DNA of 5,236 nucleotides. It comes from Caldisericia bacterium. GTDB lineage: Bacteria > Caldisericota > Caldisericia > UBA6126 > JAGPKI01. Shown in pieces: positions 1 through 5,236 of this stretch. Each line of letters begins with the position of its first letter. Within the stretch, counting starts at the first letter, position 1. A program made the position numbers and the translations under genes. The notes under the pieces were generated by a model. That model saw nothing but the letters and a program-made list of their open reading frames with translations. It did no database searches and was not told the origin of the DNA. The stretch lies in the NCBI GenBank assembly GCA_018054005.1, contig JAGPKI010000101.1, positions 1 through 5,236 of the forward strand. Direction: 5' to 3'.

Positions 1-1747
1 TTTTCTCTACTCCTTTAGTTTCAACATCTAATTCCTCTTTGTAGGGACCCTCTTTTTCTCTGTTTGTCCTTAAATCTTCTCCTCTTAAATATCTATCAAT
101 GGAAACTGCTCCCTTTCTACCAGCAGCTAAAGCCTCAATGTAAGTTGCAGGTCCTGTAACAGCGTCTCCTCCAGCAAAAACTCCTTTAATGTTTGTTTCT
201 AATGTAAGAGGATCAACTTTTAAAAGCCCTTTTTCGACTGATAATTCCTTAAAAGGTTCAATCTCTGGTTCCTGGCTAACTGCCATTACTACCATATCAA
301 ATTCCTTATCTTCAAATGAATCTTCTACAGGTACGGGTCTCCTTCTACCAGAAGAGTCAGGTTCACCAAGTTTCATCTCCTGAATTTTTAATATTAAAGA
401 TTCTCTTTTTTTTGAAATCTCAACAGGAGTCCTTAGATAATTAAAAATTATTCCTTCCTGTATAGCTTCTTCGATTTCTTCATTGTTTGCTGGCATCTCT
501 GCTCTTGTTCTTCGATATATGATCTCAACTTTTTCTGCTCCTAACCTTAAAAGTGTTCTTGCAGCATCTATGGCTGCATTTCCACCACCAATGACAGCAG
601 CTCTACCAGTAAATTCTTTTATTTCACCGGTTAGTGCATTCTTTAAAAAATCTGTAGCACCTATTACATTAGGGAGATCTTCTCCTGGTATATTCATCTT
701 GCGAGATTTGCAGGCTCCAACTGCAATGAAAACAGCATTAAATTTATCTTTAAGATCATTAAAAAGCGTATTATCAATGGAATTATTTACTTTAAATGTT
801 ACGCCTAATTCATTTAAAATATTGAGGTCTTCATTTAAGACCTCTCTTGGTAATCTATATGGTGGTATACCATATCGAAGCATCCCTCCGATCTCAGGCA
901 TTCTCTCAAAAACTGTTACACCATAACCTTTTCTACTTAAGTCGTAAGCTGCAAGCAAACCAGCAGGGCCTGAACCAATTATTGCTATATCTTTACCATT
1001 ATATGAGGGCTTTTCTATGTTCCACTTATTTCCTGTAACCTTTTCTTTATCAGATACATACCTCTTTAAAAGATCGATAGCTATGCTCTCCTCTACTTTA
1101 GCTCTACTACAGGCTTCTTCGCATGGTCTTGTGCAAATCCTCCCTGTTATACCCGGGAATGGATTAACCTCTCTTATAAGAGATAAAGCATTCTCATATT
1201 CTCCTTTAGAAATCAATGCAATGTAGCCTTGAGCATTAACATGAATAGGACAAGCGGTTCTACAAGGGCTCATTCCATATTTAGTTATACCAAAAGCACT
1301 TGGAACTGCTTGTTCATATCTTCTAAAGATTGCCTTTCTATAAGTAAGAGATTCCTCATAGTCATTAACAATATTTACAGGGCAAGCATTGGCACAATCT
1401 CCACACCCTTTACAGGCTGATATATCAACATAGCGAGGTTCTCTTAAAACTGTAACCTTAAAATGAGGAGAAGCTCCTTCAACTTTAACTATTTTTGATC
1501 TTGTTAGAAGCTCGATATTTGGGTTAGAGCCCACCTCTACAAGTTTTGGAGATAAAATACACATTGCACAATCATTCGTAGGAAATGTTTTGTCAAGCTG
1601 TGACATAACTCCACCAATTGCATCTTTTGACTCTAAAAGATAAACCTTAAATCCTCCATAAGCAAGATCGAGGCTTGCCTGAACACCAGCAACTCCTCCT
1701 CCTACTACAAGAACTTTTCCAACTGCTTTATTATTTATTGTCTCCAT
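1..1747 (-). CDS. hdrA: HdrA-like FAD/iron-sulfur subunit with fused GltD/NfnB-type NAD(P)H oxidoreductase module (partial, C-terminus off window)
   Basis: This is the flavin subunit of a soluble heterodisulfide-reductase-like complex. From the window I read 582 codons without a stop; the frame runs off the left edge. Residues 16-21 (GGGVAG) form a dinucleotide-binding loop, followed by the HdrA-typical NDCAMC segment (Cys60, Cys63) and a ferredoxin-type cluster motif C112-x2-C115-x2-C118-x3-CP. Around residue 150-162 the HdrA sequence gives way to a GltD/NfnB/dihydropyrimidine-dehydrogenase-like module. This has cysteines C162-x3-C166 and C205-x3-C209-x3-C213, an FAD loop GSGPAG at 258-263, a second Rossmann loop GGGNAAID at 387-394 for NAD(P)H, and the FAD-binding GGD at 526-528. 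The long amino-terminal domain of methanogen HdrA is absent. The start ATG lies 3 nt after the hdrB stop, with GAGGT 6 nt upstream. Inferred role: exchange of electrons between NAD(P)H, ferredoxin and HdrBC. Whether an HdrA-type C-terminal half follows cannot be seen. Confidence 0.92.
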   Translation of the reverse strand, partial: METINNKAVGKVLVVGGGVAGVQASLDLAYGGFKVYLLESKDAIGGVMSQLDKTFPTNDCAMCILSPKLVEVGSNPNIELLTRSKIVKVEGASPHFKVTVLREPRYVDISACKGCGDCANACPVNIVNDYEESLTYRKAIFRRYEQAVPSAFGITKYGMSPCRTACPIHVNAQGYIALISKGEYENALSLIREVNPFPGITGRICTRPCEEACSRAKVEESIAIDLLKRYVSDKEKVTGNKWNIEKPSYNGKDIAIIGSGPAGLLAAYDLSRKGYGVTVFERMPEIGGMLRYGIPPYRLPREVLNEDLNILNELGVTFKVNNSIDNTLFNDLKDKFNAVFIAVGACKSRKMNIPGEDLPNVIGATDFLKNALTGEIKEFTGRAAVIGGGNAAIDAARTLLRLGAEKVEIIYRRTRAEMPANNEEIEEAIQEGIIFNYLRTPVEISKKRESLILKIQEMKLGEPDSSGRRRPVPVEDSFEDKEFDMVVMAVSQEPEIEPFKELSVEKGLLKVDPLTLETNIKGVFAGGDAVTGPATYIEALAAGRKGAVSIDRYLRGEDLRTNREKEGPYKEELDVETKGVEK

Positions 1748-1750
1748 AGA

Positions 1751-2641
1751 TCAACCTCGTTGTGAATTTAAGCTAATTTTTTCAAATACTCTATCAAGTT
1801 TAATCCTATTAATCTGAAAACCTAATTCCTCTTTAGGAATACCAAACGCAAGTCCTAATACTTGGGGAAGATAAAGAACTGGCAAATTATATTCGGTATT
1901 AAATGTTTTTTCAATCTTTTTTTGATTTTGTTCGTACATTACATTGCAAAACGGACATATAAGAACCATTGCATCAGCAGAGTTATCTTTAATGCTTGAT
2001 AATGTCGAGTTTGACATACTTAATGCTACTTCTTCTTTGATTCCCAATATCCCTCCACCACAGCATGAACTTTCATAAGGGATAACTTCCGAGCCAGTAG
2101 CTAAAACTAACTCATTAATTGATTGTGGTTGCTCTGGGTCATCAAAATTTTCATAAATCTCGGATGGTTTCGCATAATGGCAGCCAGGATAAACCGCAAA
2201 CTTAAGACCATGTAGTGGATTTTTAACTTTTTCTTTGATTGTTTCAGCTCCAACATCCTCACTCAAAAACCTTGCAATATGTTTTACCTTTACGTTTCCA
2301 CTTACAGAAAGCCCTAATTCATTAAGATTTTTTCTTATTATTTCAGAAGTTTTTGAATCCTCTTTGATAACATGATTAGTTTCAGTTAACATTTCAGTGC
2401 AAGCATTACAGAGAGTTAATATATGGGTTAGCGATTCCCTCTCGGCAATTGCAAGATTTCTTGCTGAAAGAGTTAGGGCAGTAATCAAACTTACAGACTT
2501 TGTTGGGAAACCACAACAAGAAAAGTCGGCTATATCAAAAAGGGCTATATTTAAACTTTCTGCTACTTTTCTAAAAGAAACCTCATAATTCATTGCTCTA
2601 ACTGGGACTGTACAACCCAAGAATAATCCATACTTATTCAT
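1751..2641 (-). CDS. hdrB: Heterodisulfide reductase-like subunit B (two CCG domains)
   Basis: HdrB-family catalytic subunit of 296 aa, a normal family length. Both CCG domains are complete. Domain 1 has C10, C42-C43, C78 and C81 (motifs GCTVP, SCCGFP, CNAC). Domain 2 has C154, C193-C194, C229 and C232 (PGCHY, SCCGGG, CPFC). In characterised HdrB these cysteines hold two non-cubane [4Fe-4S] clusters that reduce a disulfide, so the protein should be redox-competent here. Its actual substrate is unknown: CoM-S-S-CoB is not expected in a bacterium, and other thiols or electron acceptors are possible. I start the gene at the ATG at 2641 because the protein then begins MNKYGLFLGC, as in the family. 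In-frame ATGs at 2653 and 2677 would add 4 or 12 residues. The start overlaps the hdrC stop in the string ATGAATAA, which suggests translational coupling. No membrane segment is seen, so it is cytoplasmic. Confidence 0.93.
   Translation of the reverse strand: MNKYGLFLGCTVPVRAMNYEVSFRKVAESLNIALFDIADFSCCGFPTKSVSLITALTLSARNLAIAERESLTHILTLCNACTEMLTETNHVIKEDSKTSEIIRKNLNELGLSVSGNVKVKHIARFLSEDVGAETIKEKVKNPLHGLKFAVYPGCHYAKPSEIYENFDDPEQPQSINELVLATGSEVIPYESSCCGGGILGIKEEVALSMSNSTLSSIKDNSADAMVLICPFCNVMYEQNQKKIEKTFNTEYNLPVLYLPQVLGLAFGIPKEELGFQINRIKLDRVFEKISLNSQRG
1754..1758 (-). promoter_or_regulatory. Ribosome binding site of hdrA
   Basis: GAGGT on the minus strand ends 6 nt before the hdrA ATG and lies within the last codons of hdrB. 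It supports the chosen start and suggests translation coupled to hdrB. Confidence 0.6.
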
Positions 2642-3152
2642 TTTTAACACCATTCTTTTCAAGAAATTTTGATGCACCTGTTATTTCAATTATTTTTTCG
2701 ACTTGAGAAGCTTCTTCTTTGATTTCAGGTAGACCAAGCTTCGCTCTTTTCTTATTTTCAAAATCCCCCACTTCATATAATCTTCCATGTTTTTTTAAAA
2801 GTTCGATTTGTCCTTTAAAAGTTTCTGGGACAAAGCCACAGCGAGCTGCAATGTTTTTAATGGCATCCATTAAATCAGTTATTCTGACATCTTGAGGGCA
2901 TCTCTCATAACATAAATAGCATGAAGAGCAAAGCCAGATAAATGATGATGATAAAACCTCATCTTTAGCCCCAAGAAGAGAAAGCCTTATAATTGAACGA
3001 GGATTGTATTCATCATCTACTGCTCTCACAGGACAACTTAAAGTGCAGGTATTACATGCAAAACAGTTTACAATTTTTTCTCCACCCTTTTCTTTCATTA
3101 TTTCATATTTAAAGTGTGGATCTAAATCTTTAAAAGTAATTACTTTACTCAT
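2634..3152 (-). CDS. hdrC: Heterodisulfide reductase-like subunit C (two [4Fe-4S] ferredoxin domain)
   Basis: Small electron-transfer subunit of 172 aa, close to the usual HdrC length. Two ferredoxin-type motifs are intact: C30-x2-C33-x2-C36-x3-C40-P and C75-x2-C78-x2-C81-x3-C85-P, each predicted to bind one [4Fe-4S] cluster. In HdrABC complexes this subunit wires the HdrA flavin/cluster chain to the HdrB active site. The tail after about residue 105 is helical-looking and charged. No membrane helix is seen, which argues against a DsrM, QmoC or HdrE-type membrane arrangement. It is the first gene of the hdrCBA set; its ATG follows a strong GAGGGAG ribosome site by 6 nt, and its stop overlaps the hdrB start by 8 nt. 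The family assignment is firm, but the physiological partner outside the cluster is not known. Confidence 0.92.
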   Translation of the reverse strand: MSKVITFKDLDPHFKYEIMKEKGGEKIVNCFACNTCTLSCPVRAVDDEYNPRSIIRLSLLGAKDEVLSSSFIWLCSSCYLCYERCPQDVRITDLMDAIKNIAARCGFVPETFKGQIELLKKHGRLYEVGDFENKKRAKLGLPEIKEEASQVEKIIEITGASKFLEKNGVKNE

Positions 3153-3158
3153 GATTTA

Positions 3159-3165
3159 CTCCCTC
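3159..3165 (-). promoter_or_regulatory. Strong ribosome binding site of hdrC
   Basis: GAGGGAG on the minus strand ends 6 nt before the hdrC ATG. It fixes the start of hdrC and shows that this organism uses Shine-Dalgarno initiation, in contrast to the xre and gltX starts, which have no such motif. Confidence 0.75.
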
Positions 3166-3189
3166 AAGGATATGCTTATGGAAACTTAT

Positions 3190-3218
3190 ATTAAAAAGAC
3201 GAATAAAAAATTTAACAA
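3190..3218 (-). promoter_or_regulatory. Possible sigma70-type promoter for hdrCBA
   Basis: In the 77-nt gap between xre and hdrC, the minus strand reads TTGTTA (3218-3213), a 17-nt spacer, then TTTAAT (3195-3190). The expected transcript would start near 3183 and leave a leader of about 30 nt that includes the hdrC ribosome site. The DNA is so AT-rich that a chance match is quite possible. An inverted repeat GAATAA/TTATTC (3228-3223 and 3206-3201) followed by a T-run overlaps it and could instead act as a weak terminator or attenuator after xre. Confidence 0.35.
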
Positions 3219-3229
3219 TCACTTATTCT

Positions 3230-3535
3230 TTATTTATCTGTATTTTTCGAACCTTTCTTTATAACATTTAATAATTCATCTACTAAATTATCATCAAGAT
3301 TATCTATTGTTCTTGAAATTGAAATAAAATTGGCACGAACTTTATATATTGGAAAAATATTAGGGTCAACATTTAATGCTTTTGCAATTTTTTCAATTAT
3401 TACATTAGAAGGTATCTTTAGTTCATTCTCAATTTCAGATAGGAATGAACATGACATCTGAGCATCTTTAGCTAACTCTTGAAGAGAAAGTTTTTTCTCT
3501 TCTCTTAAATTTCTTATTTTCTTACCAGTTCCCAT
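3230..3535 (-). CDS. XRE-family helix-turn-helix transcriptional regulator
   Basis: A 101-aa DNA-binding protein. Residues 4-60 form a classic HTH_3/Cro-C1 domain: start GTGKKIRNLREEKKLSLQEL, recognition-helix region about residues 28-37 (SCSFLSEIEN), and then the family pattern EKIAKALNVD at 48-57. About 40 residues follow with no recognisable ligand-binding domain, probably a short helical dimerisation tail. The start is forced: an in-frame TAG lies at 3541-3539, one codon before the ATG, and the next Met (residue 27) would remove half of the HTH. There is no Shine-Dalgarno motif. The gene is divergent from gltX with 16 bp between start codons, and lies 77 nt upstream of hdrC on the same strand. 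Inferred role: autoregulation and possibly control of hdrCBA and/or gltX; the inducing signal is unknown. Confidence 0.88.
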   Translation of the reverse strand: MGTGKKIRNLREEKKLSLQELAKDAQMSCSFLSEIENELKIPSNVIIEKIAKALNVDPNIFPIYKVRANFISISRTIDNLDDNLVDELLNVIKKGSKNTDK

Positions 3536-3536
3536 T

Positions 3537-3552
3537 TGCTAAAATAATAGCA
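3537..3552. promoter_or_regulatory. Bidirectional control region with inverted repeat between xre and gltX
   Basis: The 16-bp string TGCTAAAATAATAGCA has perfect 5-bp arms (TGCTA/TAGCA) around a 6-bp centre and fills the gap between the two divergent starts. On the + strand, TGC followed by TAAAAT (3540-3545) resembles an extended -10 element. On the - strand, TATTAT (3549-3544) resembles a -10 element for xre. Either would place transcription starts at or within a few bases of the ATG codons. The inverted repeat is a candidate XRE operator. The -35 matches on both sides are poor, so this is a suggestion from sequence only. Confidence 0.4.
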
Positions 3553-5000
3553 TGAATTTAAATAATAATAAAGATATTAAAAAAATAAGAGTTAGATTTG
3601 CTCCATCACCTACTGGTTCACTCCACATTGGTAGTGCAAGAACAGCTATAGTGAATTATTTGTTTGCTAAAGCAAATAATGGAACATTTATTCTTAGAAT
3701 TGAAGATACAGATGTTTTAAGGTCAACTAAAGATAGTATTGATGAAATAATAAATATATTAAGATGGTTAGGGATTGATTGGGATGAGGGACCTTATTTT
3801 CAATCTGAAAGACTTGAAATATACAAGAGCTTTATTCAAAAACTTTTAGAATCAAATGAAGCTTACAGATGTTTTTGTTCTCAAGAAGAGCTCGAGGAAA
3901 TGAGAAAAAATTGCGAGAAAAGAGGAGAAATTCCAAGATATAATGGAAAATGTAGAAATTTAAATCCAAAAGAAATTAAAAATCTTTTAGACCAAGGAAA
4001 ACCATATACTGTAAGATTAAAAATGCCACAAAGAGATATTTCTTTCGATGATTTGATAAAGGGTAAAATAGTGTTCAGAGGAGAGCTTCTCGATGATATT
4101 ATAATTGCACGCTCTGATGGAACTCCTACATACAATTTTTCTGTTTCAATTGACGATGCACTAATGAACATCACCCACGTAATTAGAGGAGAGGATCATG
4201 TCTCCAACACGCCAAAACAGATTGCTATATATAATGCTCTTGGTTTAGAAATACCCCAATTTGCACACATTCCGCTAATTCTTGGACCAGATAAGACAAA
4301 ACTGAGCAAAAGACATTGTGACACTGCTATTGAGGATTACAGAGACAAAGGCTATTTGCCTGATGCAATTTTTAATTACCTTGCATTACTTGGCTATTCA
4401 CATGATCCTCAAAATGAGGTAATATCGAAAGAGGATTTGATAAAGAATTTTGATTTATCAAAAATATCAAAATCTCCATCGCAATTTGATATCAATAAAT
4501 TAACCTGGATAAATAGTCAGTATATTAAAAAACTTGATATAGAGACTTTAATAGAGTTATCCAAAAAATATATTGATAATTTAGATATAACAGAAGAAAA
4601 GCTTAAAAAAATAATTTCTTTGAGTACTCCGCAGATAAAAATTTTATCTGATATAAGAGAGGCAATAGCAATTTTTGCTAATTACGAAGTTTTAAAAAAT
4701 AATCCAGAGGTTCTTAAACTACTTAATAAAAACGAAATTATGGAATTTCTTAAAAAGTTTTGGTGCAACATTAAAAATTTAGAAAATTTCAACAAGGAAA
4801 ATTTAGAAGCTTTATACAATAGCATAAGAGATGAGTTTAATATAAAAAACAGAGATGCAATTCAAATAATTAGATATGCCTCTACCGGTAAAAATGTTTC
4901 TCCGCCACTATTTGATACTTTAGAATTGCTTGGAAAAGACGAGTCAATAAGAAGGATTAAGCTATTTATTGAAGAATTTGAGAATATTAAAAAAGATTAA
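3552..5000 (+). CDS. gltX: Glutamyl-tRNA synthetase (glutamate--tRNA ligase)
   Basis: Cytoplasmic class I aminoacyl-tRNA synthetase that charges tRNA-Glu (and tRNA-Gln as well if the enzyme is non-discriminating). It is full length at 482 aa. The Rossmann catalytic domain carries the HIGH signature as HIGS (residues 25-28, in PSPTGSLHIGSARTA), LRIEDTD at 48-54, the RGEDH segment at 212-216, and the KMSKS loop as KLSKR at 250-254. Cysteines C107, C109 and C134 match the spacing of the E. coli zinc site (C98, C100, C125), but the fourth ligand position is Asn136 instead of His. The all-helical anticodon-binding domain occupies roughly residues 330-482. The start is forced by an in-frame TAA at 3540-3542; no Shine-Dalgarno motif precedes the ATG and no alternative start lies before the catalytic fold. 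The divergent neighbour is an XRE regulator. I cannot decide tRNA discrimination from the sequence alone. Confidence 0.97.
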   Translation: MNLNNNKDIKKIRVRFAPSPTGSLHIGSARTAIVNYLFAKANNGTFILRIEDTDVLRSTKDSIDEIINILRWLGIDWDEGPYFQSERLEIYKSFIQKLLESNEAYRCFCSQEELEEMRKNCEKRGEIPRYNGKCRNLNPKEIKNLLDQGKPYTVRLKMPQRDISFDDLIKGKIVFRGELLDDIIIARSDGTPTYNFSVSIDDALMNITHVIRGEDHVSNTPKQIAIYNALGLEIPQFAHIPLILGPDKTKLSKRHCDTAIEDYRDKGYLPDAIFNYLALLGYSHDPQNEVISKEDLIKNFDLSKISKSPSQFDINKLTWINSQYIKKLDIETLIELSKKYIDNLDITEEKLKKIISLSTPQIKILSDIREAIAIFANYEVLKNNPEVLKLLNKNEIMEFLKKFWCNIKNLENFNKENLEALYNSIRDEFNIKNRDAIQIIRYASTGKNVSPPLFDTLELLGKDESIRRIKLFIEEFENIKKD

Positions 5001-5016
5001 AAACACTTTCAACTTT

Positions 5017-5036
5017 GAAACTTCTAAGGTTTTTTT
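5017..5036 (+). terminator. Weak intrinsic terminator candidate after gltX
   Basis: Beginning 16 nt after the gltX stop, AAACTT (5018-5023) can pair with AGGTTT (5027-5032) across a CTA loop, using one G-T wobble. The last bases of the seven-T run (5030-5036) trail it. A second, overlapping inverted repeat TTTCAA/TTGAAA (5007-5020) lies just upstream. Both stems are short and AT-rich, so termination may be inefficient or helped by Rho. Confidence 0.4.
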
Positions 5037-5051
5037 AAATAAAATACAAAA

Positions 5052-5177
5052 TGAGATTCTTCACTTACGCACAGAATGATGGTGCAAGGGCACTGAGATT
5101 CCTCACTTATTTCAGAGTGAGAGCATGAAAGGAAGGAGATTTCTCAGGACTTGTGCAAAAATACTGCACTTCAGAAT
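5052..5177. repeat. Degenerate repeat units with 41-42 bp period
   Basis: GAGATT recurs at 5053, 5095 and 5136, giving spacings of 42 and 41 bp. Units 1 (5052-5079) and 2 (5094-5120) agree at 22 of 28 aligned positions, sharing TGAGATTC, TCACTTA, CAGA and TGA. Unit 3 (from 5135) keeps GGAGATTTCTCAG, then diverges and ends near CTTCAGAAT. Short hairpins lie between them: GTGC/GCAC (5082-5093) and GTGCA/TGCAC (5153-5169). From memory, sequences of the type GAGATTCTTCAC...CAGAATGA occur as interspersed intergenic repeats in various bacterial genomes; I cannot confirm the family here. No convincing coding frame is present. Confidence 0.6.
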
Positions 5178-5236
5178 TATACACACCACCCACCGTCTCC
5201 CTGAGGTAGCATATCTGTATTTTGTTTCGTAAGGGT
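5178..5236. other. Unassigned intergenic tail
   Basis: These last 59 bases are richer in G and C than the genes, with a C-rich block near 5183-5201 (CACCACCCACCG). I see no gene start, tRNA or clear hairpin. It may be the edge of a mobile element, a repeat or a non-coding RNA that continues beyond the window. Confidence 0.3.

Noticed and set aside
483..926. Open frame of 147 aa on the + strand
   Set aside because: It lies wholly inside hdrA on the opposite strand. The minus-strand frame carries clear GltD motifs and this one has no recognisable features or ribosome site.
189..1420. Other short + strand open frames of about 63-69 aa
   Set aside because: All are antisense to the motif-rich hdrA frame and resemble no protein family I know.
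2642..2677. Longer hdrB starting at 2677
   Set aside because: It would overlap hdrC by 44 nt and add 12 residues that the family lacks. The ATG at 2641 gives the usual HdrB beginning and an 8-nt stop/start overlap.
3004..3264. Plus-strand open frame of 86 aa over the xre-hdrC gap
   Set aside because: It overlaps hdrC, the gap and the end of xre antisense, has no ribosome site, and would conflict with the well-supported hdrC start.
3881..4174. Minus-strand open frame of 97 aa inside gltX
   Set aside because: It is antisense to the catalytic domain of gltX, serine-rich and low in complexity, as expected from an antisense shadow of an AT-rich gene.
5052..5177. CRISPR array
   Set aside because: The units are degenerate, the conserved part is not separated by uniform unique spacers, and no cas gene is present.
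5040..5236. tRNA or small structured RNA gene at the right edge
   Set aside because: I could not fold a cloverleaf or any long stem; only 4-5 bp hairpins are visible.

Overview
The window holds five protein genes. It reads as AT-rich, gene-dense DNA from a strictly anaerobic bacterium. The evidence is a glutamyl-tRNA synthetase of bacterial type, strong A/T preference at third codon positions, and a soluble heterodisulfide-reductase-like (Hdr) gene set rich in iron-sulfur clusters, which outside methanogens is typical of syntrophs, sulfate reducers, acetogens and related uncultured lineages. I cannot name a phylum from this sequence alone.

Layout, left to right. The left 3.15 kb, read leftward, is a tight hdrC-hdrB-hdrA cluster (3152 down to 1). 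hdrC and hdrB overlap by 8 nt and hdrB and hdrA are 3 nt apart. hdrA is cut by the window edge after 582 codons. Upstream of hdrC on the same strand is a small XRE-family helix-turn-helix regulator (3535-3230), separated by 77 nt that carries a plausible promoter and a good Shine-Dalgarno site. The regulator is divergent from gltX (3552-5000, + strand). Only 16 bp lie between the two start codons, and the short inverted repeat TGCTAAAATAATAGCA covers that gap. After gltX come a weak terminator-like hairpin, about 125 bp of degenerate repeat with a 41-42 bp period, and about 60 bp that I cannot explain.

How the genes work together. HdrC (two [4Fe-4S] clusters) should pass electrons to HdrB, whose two complete CCG domains predict two non-cubane clusters and a thiol/disulfide-type active site. 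The HdrA-like protein is the most distinctive part. Its amino-terminal FAD motif, Cys-x-x-Cys motif and ferredoxin cluster run straight into a GltD/NfnB-type NAD(P)H oxidoreductase module. The complex is therefore expected to be linked directly to a pyridine nucleotide, possibly as a flavin-based bifurcating enzyme, with no separate hydrogenase or Flox subunit visible here. The XRE protein is the obvious candidate regulator of the cluster and of itself. gltX is a housekeeping neighbour that may share the control region.
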